From NCBI GenBank assembly GCA_001752465.1, contig MDJB01000001.1:1-64000 (forward strand): a stretch of DNA of 64,000 bases, written 5' to 3'. Position 1 is the stretch's first letter. Every line of letters starts with the position of its first letter. A program made the translations under genes and the position numbers. The notes below the pieces were generated by a model. It was not told the DNA's origin. It did no database searches and was given only the letters and a program-made list of their open reading frames with translations. Below are positions 52,212 to 61,714 of the stretch, piece by piece. The DNA is from Haemophilus quentini (GTDB lineage: Bacteria > Pseudomonadota > Gammaproteobacteria > Enterobacterales > Pasteurellaceae).

Positions 52212-52301
52212 TGTGGATAAAATTGTGGTTGAGAAAATCCATAATGTTGTATAACTCAAACAAACCTTTCTAATATAATTTCAAGATAAAATTTATCCAT
52301 T
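52212..52301. other. Second DnaA-box cluster in the rppH-ampD gap
   Basis: A perfect TGTGGATAA at 52212-52220, a TTATACAAC-like box on the minus strand near 52246-52254 and TTATCCATT at 52293-52301. The remaining gap (51862-52386) is AT-rich with no open frame, one uptake-signal pair and few GATC sites. Confidence 0.5.
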
Positions 52302-52386
52302 TAAATTCAATCACTTATAGATAAAATATTACAATATTTGTAATACACAGAAGTCCCTAAATTTTAATGTCTAATTTTTAAACAAA

Positions 52387-52941
52387 TTATTTTAGGCTGG
52401 CAAAATAACGTTCCCAATCAAAATATTGGCCTGGATCGATCTTACGTCCTGGCGAAATATCACTATGCCCAACAATCCGCTCTTTCGTAATTTTAGGATA
52501 ACTTTTCATGATTAAGTTAGTTAGTTCTTGCAATGCCAAATACTGCTCATTAGTAAAAGGTTGTTCATTACTACCTTCTAACTCAATTCCAATGGCAAAA
52601 TCATTACATTTTTCTCGCCCTTGAAAGCTAGATAATCCTGCATGCCAAGCCCTATGGTTGAAATTAACATATTGCGTGATTCGCCCATCTCGTTCAATCA
52701 AACAATGGGCAGAAACACGCATTTGATGAATTTCTTCAAAATAAGGATGAATCTTAGGATCTAATTTCCCTTGAAAAAAATCATCCACATATCCGCCACC
52801 AAATTGTTCTGGCGGCAAGCTAATGTAATGGATCACAAGAAGTGAAATATCTTGTAAATCTGGGCGTTCGTCAAAATGCGGAGATGGAATTTGTCGACAA
52901 TTAGTCAGCAATCCTTTCTCAATATCTTTTATTTTTCGCAT
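52387..52941 (-). CDS. ampD: 1,6-anhydro-N-acetylmuramyl-L-alanine amidase AmpD
   Basis: Cytoplasmic zinc amidase that cuts anhydromuropeptides brought in by AmpG. It has 184 residues. Zinc ligands are visible: His in LLVIHYISLP, the AHCLIERDG region, HRAWHAG and the last pair in GHSDISPGRKIDPG. It works with ampG (12.8 kb) in wall recycling. It is divergent from pilA; the CRP-S site lies between. Confidence 0.94.
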   Translation of the reverse strand: MRKIKDIEKGLLTNCRQIPSPHFDERPDLQDISLLVIHYISLPPEQFGGGYVDDFFQGKLDPKIHPYFEEIHQMRVSAHCLIERDGRITQYVNFNHRAWHAGLSSFQGREKCNDFAIGIELEGSNEQPFTNEQYLALQELTNLIMKSYPKITKERIVGHSDISPGRKIDPGQYFDWERYFASLK

Positions 52942-52954
52942 ACATTTTTCCTAT

Positions 52955-52976
52955 TTTTGCGATCAGGATCGCAGAA
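52955..52976 (+). promoter_or_regulatory. CRP-S (competence) site of pilA
   Basis: TTTTTGCGATCAGGATCGCAGA contains the Sxy-dependent CRP-S pattern TGCGA-N6-TCGCA exactly (52958-52973), distinguished from ordinary CRP sites by C at half-site position 6. It lies 83 bases before the pilA start. This is the classic competence operator. Confidence 0.92.
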
Positions 52977-53055
52977 AAAGTGCGGTCTGTTTTACAAAAC
53001 AATTTTCCCTTTTCACAATATTTCAGCCAATAAAGGCTTAACGAAAGGAAAATAA

Positions 53056-53496
53056 ATGAAACTAACTACACAAACAACCTTGAAAAAAGGGTTTACCTTA
53101 ATTGAATTAATGATAGTCATCGCCATCATCGCGATTTTAGCCACTATCGCTATTCCTTCTTATCAAAATTATACCAAAAAAGCCGCAGTATCCGAATTAC
53201 TGCAAGCTTCCGCACCTTATAAGTCAGATGTGGAATTATGCGTTTATAGCACAGGTGCCCCTTCCACTTGCTCGGGAGGAAGCAATGGAATTGCTGCTGA
53301 TATTACAACAGCAAAAGGCTATGTAAAATCAGTGACAACAAGCAACGGTGCAATAACAGTAGCGGGTAATGGTACATTAGATGGAATGAGTTACACACTC
53401 ACAGCGGAAGGCGATAGTGCAAAAGGCATTACATGGAAAACCACCTGTGGCACAACGAATGCCGATATTTTCCCTGCTGGATTCTGTTCAAAATGA
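53056..53496 (+). CDS. pilA: Type IV major pilin PilA
   Basis: Competence and twitching pilus subunit of 146 residues. The type III leader ends KKG (Gly12), cleavage leaves Phe+1 and the conserved Glu+5 ([27 protein letters not shown]). The C-terminal domain holds four Cys, two near [13 protein letters not shown] and two in [16 protein letters not shown], probably forming disulfides. It is the first gene of pilABCD; its stop overlaps the pilB start as ATGA. Regulated by Sxy and CRP via the upstream CRP-S site. Confidence 0.95.
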   Translation: MKLTTQTTLKKGFTLIELMIVIAIIAILATIAIPSYQNYTKKAAVSELLQASAPYKSDVELCVYSTGAPSTCSGGSNGIAADITTAKGYVKSVTTSNGAITVAGNGTLDGMSYTLTAEGDSAKGITWKTTCGTTNADIFPAGFCSK

Positions 53497-54887
53497 TCGA
53501 CTTAACTAGTGCAAAACCTCGAGTAAAAGCACAAAATGGCGAGATATTTACGATCTCGCCAGAGTTATGGGGGCGTAATCAGCAACAACAGTCACTGCTG
53601 TTACGTTATTTTGCTTTACCACTCAAAGAAGAAAATAATCGTCTTTGGTTAGGTGTTGATTCTCTTTCTAATCTTTGCGCCTGTGAAACTATTGCGTTTA
53701 TAACTGGCAAGCTTGTTGAGCCTGTCTTATTAGAAAGCAATCAACTTAAAGAACTATTACAGCAACTTGCTCCTAATCAACCTAAAGTGGAAGAGCAAGT
53801 TAAATATTACCAACATCAAGAACAGACTCATCTAGAACAACAAGATGATGAGCCTGTCATTCGCTTGCTTAATCAAATTTTTGAATCTGCTTTACAAAAT
53901 AATGCCTCAGATATTCATTTGGAGACCTTATCGGATCATTTCCAAGTGCGGTTTAGAATTGACGGTGTTTTACAAGCTCAGCCTAGACTTAGCAAAAATT
54001 TGGCTAATCGAATTATTTCTCGCCTAAAACTTCTCGCTAAATTAGATATCAGTGAAACCCGCCTTCCACAAGATGGGCGATTTCAATTTAAAACTACGTT
54101 TTCCGATATTCTTGATTTCCGTCTTTCAACGTTACCAACTCATTGGGGAGAGAAAGTTGTCCTGAGAGCACAGCAAAATAAACCAGTAGAACTCAGCTTT
54201 TCTGAACTAGGAATGACCAAGAGTCAGCAACAAGCATTTCAACGGGCGCTTAGCCAACCACAAGGATTAATTTTAGTAACCGGCCCAACAGGAAGTGGGA
54301 AAAGTATTTCACTTTACACTGCACTTCAGTGGCTAAACACGCCTGATAAACATATTATGACCGCTGAGGATCCCATTGAAATTGAGCTTGATGGCATTAT
54401 TCAAAGCCAAATTAATCCACAGATTGGATTGGATTTTAGCCGTCTATTGCGCGCTTTTTTACGCCAAGATCCCGACATCATTATGCTAGGTGAAATTCGC
54501 GATGAAGAAAGTGCAATGATGGCACTACGTGCCGCCCAAACTGGGCATTTAGTGCTTTCAACTTTACATACTAATGATGCAATATCTGCCATTTCTCGTT
54601 TACAACAACTCGGTATTCAACAACATGAAATTGAAAACAGTTTACTGCTCGTTATTGCGCAGCGTCTTGTACGAAAAATCTGTCCAAAGTGCGGTGGAAA
54701 TTTAATAAATTCTTGTGATTGCCATCAAGGTTATCGAGGTCGAATCGGTGTTTATCAATTTCTACATTGGCAGCAGAATGGCTATCAAACCGATTTTAAA
54801 AATTTACATGCGAGTGGTCTAGAAAAAGTTAGCCAAGGTATAACAGATGAGAAAGAAATTGAACGTGTGTTAGGTAAAAACTCATGA
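53493..54887 (+). CDS. pilB: Type IV pilus assembly ATPase PilB
   Basis: Hexameric ATPase that drives pilin polymerisation, needed for DNA uptake. The start is the ATG overlapping the pilA stop (53493); 464 residues. Walker A is GPTGSGKS (264-271), Walker B is [13 protein letters not shown] (about 328-339), and a four-Cys zinc site is at about 397-410. It is shorter than typical PilB (about 560) because the N-terminal domain is reduced. Overlaps pilC by 4 bases. Confidence 0.94.
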   Translation: MIDLTSAKPRVKAQNGEIFTISPELWGRNQQQQSLLLRYFALPLKEENNRLWLGVDSLSNLCACETIAFITGKLVEPVLLESNQLKELLQQLAPNQPKVEEQVKYYQHQEQTHLEQQDDEPVIRLLNQIFESALQNNASDIHLETLSDHFQVRFRIDGVLQAQPRLSKNLANRIISRLKLLAKLDISETRLPQDGRFQFKTTFSDILDFRLSTLPTHWGEKVVLRAQQNKPVELSFSELGMTKSQQQAFQRALSQPQGLILVTGPTGSGKSISLYTALQWLNTPDKHIMTAEDPIEIELDGIIQSQINPQIGLDFSRLLRAFLRQDPDIIMLGEIRDEESAMMALRAAQTGHLVLSTLHTNDAISAISRLQQLGIQQHEIENSLLLVIAQRLVRKICPKCGGNLINSCDCHQGYRGRIGVYQFLHWQQNGYQTDFKNLHASGLEKVSQGITDEKEIERVLGKNS

Positions 54888-56104
54888 CTAAAAAACTCTT
54901 TTATTATCAAGGTAGTAACGCATTAAATCAGAAACAAAAAGGCTCAATTATTGCGGATACAAAACAACAAGCACACTTTCAATTAATAAGCCGCGGGCTT
55001 ACTCACATCAAATTACAACAAAACTGGCAATTTGGGGCAAACCCCAAAAATCCAGAAATTAGCGAATTACTCAATCAATTAGCAACATTGCTACAGTCCG
55101 CAATTCCGTTAAAAAACAGTCTGCAAATTTTGCAACAAAATTGCACTCAAATTATGCTCAATGAGTGGCTTGAGCGGCTGCTTCAATCTATTGAATCTGG
55201 TTTAGCATTATCACAAGCCATTGAACAACAAGGGAAATACCTCACACAACAAGAAATTCAACTGATTCAAGTGGGAGAAATGACAGGAAAACTTTCCGTT
55301 GTTTGTAAAAAAATAGCCACGCATCGTAGCCAATCTTTAGCATTACAACGCAAATTACAGAAAATTATGTTGTACCCATCAATGGTGTTGGGAATTTCTC
55401 TATTATTGACACTCGCATTACTGCTTTTTATCGTGCCTCAATTTGCTGAAATGTACAGTGGCAATAATGCCGAATTACCAACAATAACCGCAATATTGCT
55501 CTTTATATCCAATTTTCTTAAGCAAAATATTGGCATTTTGCTATTTTTCGCTTTTAGTTTTGTTCTATTTTATTACTTCTATCTAAAACGCCAGACCTGG
55601 TTTTATCAAAAGAAAAATAAACTTATTTCTATCACGCCTATTTTTGGCACAATTCAAAAGCTTTCACGTTTAGTGAACTTTAGTCAAAGTTTACAAATTA
55701 TGTTGCAGGCCGGAGTACCGCTTAATCAAGCACTAGAGAGTTTTCTCCCTCGCACACAAACGTGGCAAACCAAGAAAACGCTTGTAAATGACATCGTATT
55801 AGATAAAGAAGTGCGGTCAATTTTACAATGGGTTTCTCAAGGCTATTCGTTTTCTCATAGTGTAAGTAGCGATCTTTTCCCGATGGAAGCACAACAAATG
55901 CTCCAAATTGGTGAGCAAAGCGGAAAACTCGCTTTGATGCTAGAACACATCGCGGATAATAACCAAGAAAAACTTAATCATCAAATTGACTTACTCTCAC
56001 AAATGCTAGAACCATTAATGATGGTGATCATCGGCAGTCTGATTGGAATTATTATGATGGGAATGTATTTACCTATCTTTAATATGGGCTCTGTTATTCA
56101 ATGA
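54884..56104 (+). CDS. pilC: Type IV pilus inner-membrane platform PilC
   Basis: Inner-membrane protein that anchors the pilus machine and contacts PilB. It has 406 residues with two T2SF cytoplasmic domains (about 60-180 and 265-385), each followed by membrane helices, and the motif EQSGKLALMLEHIADN. Its start overlaps pilB, and its end overlaps pilD (ATGA). One uptake signal lies inside. Confidence 0.93.
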   Translation: MTKKLFYYQGSNALNQKQKGSIIADTKQQAHFQLISRGLTHIKLQQNWQFGANPKNPEISELLNQLATLLQSAIPLKNSLQILQQNCTQIMLNEWLERLLQSIESGLALSQAIEQQGKYLTQQEIQLIQVGEMTGKLSVVCKKIATHRSQSLALQRKLQKIMLYPSMVLGISLLLTLALLLFIVPQFAEMYSGNNAELPTITAILLFISNFLKQNIGILLFFAFSFVLFYYFYLKRQTWFYQKKNKLISITPIFGTIQKLSRLVNFSQSLQIMLQAGVPLNQALESFLPRTQTWQTKKTLVNDIVLDKEVRSILQWVSQGYSFSHSVSSDLFPMEAQQMLQIGEQSGKLALMLEHIADNNQEKLNHQIDLLSQMLEPLMMVIIGSLIGIIMMGMYLPIFNMGSVIQ

Positions 56105-56793
56105 TTTACTTCGCAATGTTTTTATTAGGCTGTATATTAGGGAGCGCATTGTGGTTCTACCTATCTGGTTTTATTACGCGTTCACAGCAAGAGATTTATG
56201 CGACTTACGTTGAATTATTTCCACAAAACCGTTCTCCATTTAAACCGCACTTTGCCTCTATTCAACAAAAAAAGTGTGGTCATATTTTGAGGTATTTTTT
56301 AAGTGTTGGAGTTGGGTTTATATTTTTACAAATTGCCTTCAAGGACTCTATTTTTGCTGTATGGTTCGGACTCACACTTCTTATCCTTTGGGCAATCAGT
56401 TATCTTGATTGGCACTATCAACTTATTTCTACTACGCCCTGTTTATGGTTACTTACTCTCGGATTATTTGGAGCAGACAATCACTTTTCATTGTTTACGT
56501 TATCTGAAAGCATAAAAAGTGCGGCAAGTTTTTTTATTGTTTTCTACGCAATCTATTGGCTTGCAAAATTCTATTACGGAAAAGAAGCCTTTGGACGGGG
56601 AGATTATTGGTTGGCAATGGCATTAGGAAGCTTTATTCATTTAGAAACTTTACCGCACTTTTTATTATTAGCCTCAGTTCTTGGAATATGTTTTTCGCTT
56701 ATTCATAGGAAGAAAAAAGAATTTTTACCTTTTGCCCCTTTTATGAACTTATCGGCTATCATAATTTATTTCGTCAAATATTACGGATATTAA
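56101..56793 (+). CDS. pilD: Prepilin peptidase PilD
   Basis: Aspartic membrane protease that cleaves and may methylate PilA. It has 230 residues, shorter than the usual 280-290. The second catalytic motif GRGDYWLAMALGSF and the first Asp in SYLDWHYQLI are present. The N-terminal four-Cys zinc loop of longer enzymes is missing (only KKCG is left), so the methylase half may be reduced. Last gene of the operon, facing rho. Confidence 0.9.
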   Translation: MIYFAMFLLGCILGSALWFYLSGFITRSQQEIYATYVELFPQNRSPFKPHFASIQQKKCGHILRYFLSVGVGFIFLQIAFKDSIFAVWFGLTLLILWAISYLDWHYQLISTTPCLWLLTLGLFGADNHFSLFTLSESIKSAASFFIVFYAIYWLAKFYYGKEAFGRGDYWLAMALGSFIHLETLPHFLLLASVLGICFSLIHRKKKEFLPFAPFMNLSAIIIYFVKYYGY

Positions 56794-56794
56794 A

Positions 56795-56825
56795 AAGGGG
56801 AAAACATAATATTTTCCCCTTGTTC
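56795..56825. terminator. Bidirectional terminator between pilD and rho
   Basis: AAGGGGAAAA (56795-56804) and TTTTCCCCTT (56812-56821) pair across seven bases between convergent genes. On the minus strand the stem is followed by TTTTAATA. Confidence 0.85.
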
Positions 56826-56846
56826 TTCATAGAAATGCGGTTACTT

Positions 56847-58109
56847 TTACGAACGTTTCATCACTTCAAAAAACTCTTCGTTAGTTTTCGCCATCATGAG
56901 TTTATCAATCAAGAATTCCATTGCATCCACTTCATCCATTGGATTAAGAATCTTACGAAGAATCCACATTTTTTGTAATTCATCAGATGTTGTGAGTAAG
57001 TCTTCTTTACGAGTTCCTGAGCGTTTAAAATCAATGGCTGGGAATACACGTCTTTCTGCGATTTTACGAGAAAGGTGTAATTCCATATTACCTGTACCTT
57101 TAAATTCTTCAAAAATAACTTCATCCATTTTCGAACCGGTATCAACTAGCGCAGTCGCAATAATCGTTAAACTACCACCTTCTTCCACGTTACGCGCAGC
57201 ACCAAAGAAACGTTTTGGACGATGCAATGCATTAGCATCCACACCACCAGATAAAATTTTACCTGAAGCTGGAGTGACTGTATTGTAAGCACGTGCTAAA
57301 CGTGTAATAGAGTCAAGCAAAATTACCACATCTTTTTTATGCTCAACTGAACGTTTCGCTTTTTCGATTACCATTTCTGCCACTTGAACGTGACGAGTTG
57401 CAGGCTCATCAAAAGTAGAGGCTATCACTTCGCCTTTTACTGAACGTTGCATTTCTGTCACTTCTTCTGGGCGTTCATCAATCAATAATACGATAAGCTC
57501 TACATCAGGATAATTATGCGTGATACTTTGTGCAATGTTTTGCAGCAACATGGTTTTACCTGCTTTTGGCGGAGCAACAATCAAACCACGTTGACCTTTA
57601 CCAATTGGTGATGCTAAATCCAAAATACGTGCGGTTAAATCTTCTGTTGATCCATTGCCTCGCTCCATTCTTAAACGAGAGTTAGCATGTAATGGCGTTA
57701 AGTTTTCAAATAAGATTTTGCTACGAGAAACTTCAGGTTTGTCATCATTAACTTGATCAACTTTTAAAAGTGCAAAATAGCGTTCGCCTTCTTTTGGCGG
57801 ACGGATTTTACCTTCTATTTTATCACCAGTTTGAAGGTTAAAACGACGAATTTGACTCGGGGAAACATAGATATCATCAGGGCCTGCAAGGTAGGAACTG
57901 TCAGCAGAACGAAGAAAACCAAAACCATCTGGTAAGATTTCTAACACGCCACCGCCGAAAATATCTTCACCGCTTTTGGCGTGCTGTTTTAAAATTGCGA
58001 AGACAATATCTTGTTTACGCAAACGAGCTAAATTCTCTAAGCCCATTTGTTCTTCACCAAGTTTCACAAGATCAGAAACAGGCGTATTTTTAAGTTCAGT
58101 TAAATGCAT
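56847..58109 (-). CDS. rho: Transcription termination factor Rho
   Basis: RNA-dependent ATPase helicase that ends transcription. It has 420 residues as in E. coli (419). RNA-binding domain at the N-terminus ([40 protein letters not shown]), Walker [12 protein letters not shown] (about 178-188), the Q loop and R loop region [14 protein letters not shown] 236-base leader separates it from metJ; E. coli rho is autoregulated there, but no specific site is claimed. Confidence 0.98.
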   Translation of the reverse strand: MHLTELKNTPVSDLVKLGEEQMGLENLARLRKQDIVFAILKQHAKSGEDIFGGGVLEILPDGFGFLRSADSSYLAGPDDIYVSPSQIRRFNLQTGDKIEGKIRPPKEGERYFALLKVDQVNDDKPEVSRSKILFENLTPLHANSRLRMERGNGSTEDLTARILDLASPIGKGQRGLIVAPPKAGKTMLLQNIAQSITHNYPDVELIVLLIDERPEEVTEMQRSVKGEVIASTFDEPATRHVQVAEMVIEKAKRSVEHKKDVVILLDSITRLARAYNTVTPASGKILSGGVDANALHRPKRFFGAARNVEEGGSLTIIATALVDTGSKMDEVIFEEFKGTGNMELHLSRKIAERRVFPAIDFKRSGTRKEDLLTTSDELQKMWILRKILNPMDEVDAMEFLIDKLMMAKTNEEFFEVMKRS

Positions 58110-58255
58110 AATGAATATAATAAGAATTGATGATTCGAATGGTGGGCTTGCACCCTTTGAATGGCGCGTAAATTACCACTAAAACCCAGTACTGTCTAGC
58201 GTTTCTTTATATTTAATCTAAAAAATTACCACACTTTTCTTTCTCTTTTTAACAT

Positions 58256-58279
58256 AGAAGTTTAGCCGTCTAGATTGTT
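58256..58279 (+). promoter_or_regulatory. Candidate tandem Met boxes before metJ
   Basis: Three adjacent 8-mers, AGAAGTTT, AGCCGTCT and AGATTGTT, match the Met box AGACGTCT at 6, 7 and 4 of 8 positions. They lie 67 bases upstream of metJ, consistent with autorepression. Confidence 0.5.
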
Positions 58280-58345
58280 ATTTATTTGATTTTTCATTAG
58301 AATACGGACAATTTGTAAGGTTATCAATAAGCACTAAGGTAAATT

Positions 58346-58663
58346 ATGGCGGATTGGGACGGAAAATATATCAGCCCTTATGCAGAACATGGCAAAAAAA
58401 GCGAGCAAGTAAAAAAAATCACTGTGTCTATTCCAATCAAAGTATTGGAAATTTTGACAAATGAACGCACTCGCCGCCAATTAAAAAGTTTACGTCATGC
58501 AACCAACAGTGAATTACTTTGCGAAGCATTTTTGCATGCATTCACTGGTCAACCTTTGCCCACCGATGCAGATTTAATGAAAGAGCGTAATGATGAAATT
58601 CCCGAAGATGCCAAAGTGCTTATGCGCGAATTAGGTGTCGACCCAGAAAGTTGGGAATATTAA
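58346..58663 (+). CDS. metJ: Methionine repressor MetJ
   Basis: Ribbon-helix-helix repressor of methionine genes with S-adenosylmethionine as co-repressor. It has 105 residues like E. coli. The DNA-binding strand [23 protein letters not shown] and the [24 protein letters not shown] helix region are conserved nearly completely. It stands alone; no met genes are in the window, so regulation is in trans. A Met-box-like run precedes it. Confidence 0.97.
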   Translation: MADWDGKYISPYAEHGKKSEQVKKITVSIPIKVLEILTNERTRRQLKSLRHATNSELLCEAFLHAFTGQPLPTDADLMKERNDEIPEDAKVLMRELGVDPESWEY

Positions 58664-58676
58664 CCGCACTTTTCAC

Positions 58677-59063
58677 TTATCCGTTCAAGCCATTCAAAAT
58701 TGAACATTCAGGGTAGTCATTGCCCTGACAATTATCATGCCAACGCTGCAATTCTTGTACCATTTTTTGTAACTGTTCTATTTGTTGATTCAACATCGCA
58801 ATATGTTGAGCAGTTAGCACTTTCACTTCTCGGCAGCTACGCTTAGGATTATCTTGTAGTGCTAATAATTGTGCGATTTGATGTAACGAAAACCCAACAT
58901 TGCGTGAGTGACGAATAAAATGCAACCTTTCTAAATCACTTTCTCCATAATTTCGATAACCTGACAAACTACGCACAGCGGGTTTAATTAAACCCATTTT
59001 TTCATAATCACGGATTTGTTTTGTAGATAAACCTACTAATTTTGCGGCTTCACTAATATTCAT
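58677..59063 (-). CDS. cueR: CueR-type MerR copper regulator
   Basis: MerR-family activator of the divergent copZ-copA pair. It has 128 residues: winged helix at about 1-70, a long dimerisation helix and a metal loop with Cys112 and Cys120 (CQGNDYPEC), spaced exactly as in E. coli CueR. Unlike that protein, residue 77 appears to be Cys (RSCREV) rather than Ser. A 19-base-spaced promoter with its operator lies in the divergent region. Confidence 0.9.
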   Translation of the reverse strand: MNISEAAKLVGLSTKQIRDYEKMGLIKPAVRSLSGYRNYGESDLERLHFIRHSRNVGFSLHQIAQLLALQDNPKRSCREVKVLTAQHIAMLNQQIEQLQKMVQELQRWHDNCQGNDYPECSILNGLNG

Positions 59064-59073
59064 AAAAAATTTC

Positions 59074-59104
59074 TTGACCTTAACCTTACGTAAAGGTTTA
59101 TAGT
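59074..59104 (+). promoter_or_regulatory. CueR-type promoter of copZ-copA
   Basis: TTGACC (59074-59079) and TATAGT (59099-59104) are 19 bases apart, the overlong spacer used by MerR-type activators, and AACCTT-ACGTA-AAGGTT (59082-59098) is a perfect dyad in the spacer. Confidence 0.93.
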
Positions 59105-59139
59105 GTAGCCCTCAATAAAACAACTCACAAGGAGTAAAA

Positions 59140-59346
59140 ATGAAAACTATCACATTAAACATAAAAGGCATACATTGCGGCTGTTGCGTAAAAAGTCTTA
59201 CTCAAGTTTTAACTGAATTAGATGGCGTACAATCTGCTGATGTGCAACTAGAAGGGAAAGCAAATATTACTTTTGATGAAAATCGAGTCAATCTTGCACA
59301 GTTGATTGAGGTCATTGAAGATGCCGGATTTGACGCCACAGAGTAA
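59140..59346 (+). CDS. copZ: Copper chaperone CopZ
   Basis: Small HMA-domain metal chaperone, 68 residues. Copper ligands are in GIHCGCCVKSL (Cys13 and Cys16, CxxC), an Atx1-like fold. It delivers Cu(I) to CopA or buffers it. SD AAGGAG at 59130. It overlaps copA by 26 bases. Some Haemophilus have two such genes; only one is seen here. Confidence 0.92.
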   Translation: MKTITLNIKGIHCGCCVKSLTQVLTELDGVQSADVQLEGKANITFDENRVNLAQLIEVIEDAGFDATE

Positions 59347-61492
59347 AAAAATTTCGATTCAGATTGGTGGGATGACCTGCCAATCTTGTGCCAATCGTAT
59401 TGAAAAAGTTTTAAATAAAAAACCATTTGTGCAACAAGCGGGAGTGAATTTTGCCGCCGAAGAAGCACAAGTTGTATTTGACTCTACGCAAGTAAGCGAA
59501 ACTGAAATTATAGAGATTATTCATAAAACAGGTTTTTCTGCTCATATCAAACAAGCCAATGAATTGCCAATAGAAGAAAAAAATACATCCATCCCTTGGC
59601 GATTAATCATACTTTGGATAATCAATATTCCATTTCTGATTGGTATGCTTGGCATGATGAGTGGCTCATATAACTTAATGTTGCCACCTATTTGGCAATT
59701 TGCATTAGCGAGCATTGTGCAACTTTGGTTAGCTATTCCATTTTATCGCGGAGCAATCGGTAGTATTCGTGGTGGGCTTGCCAATATGGATGTCCTTGTC
59801 AGTACAGGAACGCTCACCATTTATCTTTATTCTGCTTTCATGTTGTTTTACCACGACAATCATGCAATGGGACATGTGTACTTTGAAGTTTCTGTTATGG
59901 TGATTGGTTTTGTCAGTCTTGGAAAATTTCTTGAAGATCGCACTAAAAAGCACAGCCTAAATAGCTTAAGCATGCTCTTGCAACTGACACCGAAAAAAGT
60001 CACCGCTCTACGTAATGACAAATGGACTGAGATTGCCCTTGACCAAGTAAATATCGGCGAAATCATTCGTGCGAATCAAGGCGAGCGTATTGCAGCAGAC
60101 GGCATAATTGAAAATGGAAATGGATGGTGTGATGAAAGTCATTTAACGGGCGAATCTCGTCCAGAAGAAAAACAGAAAGGTGGAAAAGTATTAGCGGGGG
60201 CGATGGTAACAGAAGGTTCTATTATCTATCAAGCAAATCAGCTTGGTAGCCAAACCTTACTTGGCGATATGATGAATGCATTATCAGATGCGCAAGGCTC
60301 AAAAGCGCCAATTGCACGATTTGCTGACAAAGTTGCGTCAGTGTTTGTACCTGCTGTATTACTGATTTCACTTGTTACTTTCGCCCTCACTTACGTTCTA
60401 ACTAATGATAGTGTGTCTTCACTTATTCACGCGGTATCCGTGCTTGTGATTGCCTGCCCTTGTGCCTTGGGATTAGCCACACCAGCCGCCATAATGGTTG
60501 GTTTAGGTAAAGCGGTCAATGCTGGCGTATGGTTTAAAGATGCGGCAGCAATGGAGGAAACCGCCCACGTGGATACTGTTGTATTTGATAAAACTGGCAC
60601 ACTAACAAAGGGAGAGCTTGAAATTTCAGCACTATGGCAGCCACAAAGTGCGGGGTATTCTGAAGAAGATTTGTATCGTTTTGCCGCAGCCGTTGAACAA
60701 CAAGCTAACCACCCAATTGCAAAAGCTATTGTGCAAGCAGCAGAACAAAAAATGTTAGAAATTCCTACCGCACTTTTTTCAAAGATGGAAGTCGGTCAAG
60801 GAATTCAAGCCGAATTAGAACAAGTGGGAACAATAAAAGTCGGTAAACCTGATTATTGCGGTTTAATCTTGCCTAAAAATTTAGAGGATATCTGGCAAAT
60901 TGCGAGCATTGTCGCGGTATCTATAAATGATGAACCTATTGGCGCATTTGCGCTGACGGACACCTTAAAAAACGATATCTTGCACGCCATTCAACGCTTA
61001 CAACAGCAAAATATTGATGTAGTAATTATGAGTGGCGATCAACAATCTGTCGTGGATTACATAGCAAAACAGCTCGGCATTAAGAAAGCCTTTGGAGGCC
61101 TCAGTCCTAGAGATAAGGCGGAAAAAATTCAAAACCTGAAATCTCTAGGTCATGTTGTAGCAATGGTAGGGGATGGAATAAATGATGCGCCTGCTTTATC
61201 TGCTGCAAACGTCAGTTTTGCGATGAAATCAGGTTCAGATATTGCAGAGCAAACGGCTTCTGCAACACTTATGCAACATTCAGTGAATCAACTTATAGAT
61301 GCGCTTTTTATTGCAAGAGCAACCTTGAAAAATATCAAACAAAATCTATTTTTTGCTTTGATTTACAATATTCTCGGCATCCCTCTTGCCGCTTTGGGTT
61401 TTCTAAATCCAGTCATTGCAGGCGCTGCGATGGCGATGAGTTCAATTTCCGTATTGATGAACGCCTTAAGGTTGAAAAAAGTGCGGTTTTAA
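59321..61492 (+). CDS. copA: Copper-exporting P1B-type ATPase CopA
   Basis: Inner-membrane pump exporting Cu(I). It has 723 residues from ATG 59321: one N-terminal HMA domain (GGMTCQSC, Cys20/Cys23), eight membrane helices, actuator TGES (about 286), the intramembrane CPC (about 379-381), phosphorylation DKTGTLTKGE (Asp about 423), HP motif and GDGINDAPAL. The start is chosen because an upstream in-frame TTG adds only residues in the copZ frame overlap. Controlled by CueR. Confidence 0.95.
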   Translation: MPDLTPQSKKISIQIGGMTCQSCANRIEKVLNKKPFVQQAGVNFAAEEAQVVFDSTQVSETEIIEIIHKTGFSAHIKQANELPIEEKNTSIPWRLIILWIINIPFLIGMLGMMSGSYNLMLPPIWQFALASIVQLWLAIPFYRGAIGSIRGGLANMDVLVSTGTLTIYLYSAFMLFYHDNHAMGHVYFEVSVMVIGFVSLGKFLEDRTKKHSLNSLSMLLQLTPKKVTALRNDKWTEIALDQVNIGEIIRANQGERIAADGIIENGNGWCDESHLTGESRPEEKQKGGKVLAGAMVTEGSIIYQANQLGSQTLLGDMMNALSDAQGSKAPIARFADKVASVFVPAVLLISLVTFALTYVLTNDSVSSLIHAVSVLVIACPCALGLATPAAIMVGLGKAVNAGVWFKDAAAMEETAHVDTVVFDKTGTLTKGELEISALWQPQSAGYSEEDLYRFAAAVEQQANHPIAKAIVQAAEQKMLEIPTALFSKMEVGQGIQAELEQVGTIKVGKPDYCGLILPKNLEDIWQIASIVAVSINDEPIGAFALTDTLKNDILHAIQRLQQQNIDVVIMSGDQQSVVDYIAKQLGIKKAFGGLSPRDKAEKIQNLKSLGHVVAMVGDGINDAPALSAANVSFAMKSGSDIAEQTASATLMQHSVNQLIDALFIARATLKNIKQNLFFALIYNILGIPLAALGFLNPVIAGAAMAMSSISVLMNALRLKKVRF

Positions 61493-61512
61493 TTTTATTT
61501 ATTTTTATGCGC

Positions 61513-61544
61513 AATCGGTGTCGTGATCACACCGATTTTTTTGT
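61513..61544 (+). terminator. Terminator of copA
   Basis: AATCGGTGT and ACACCGATT pair across seven bases, followed by TTTTTTG. It lies 20 bases past copA. Confidence 0.88.
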
Positions 61545-61714
61545 CGCAGAAAATTACCGCACTTTTTATAAAAAAATTTTAACTTGATCACAATTTTAGA
61601 ATTTGCTCTTTGAGATTCTCTATTTATCGGCGTAACATAATACTCAAATTTTGTTAGGGCATATTTTGCTCTGCAAATTGACAAATTTAAGTAATTTATG
61701 CTTTGGAGCAAACT

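Noticed and set aside
51862-52386. Chromosome origin (oriC) candidate
   Set aside because: DnaA boxes are present, but there are few GATC sites, no gidA/mioC neighbours and no row of AT-rich 13-mers; the rppH position fits DARS2 better.
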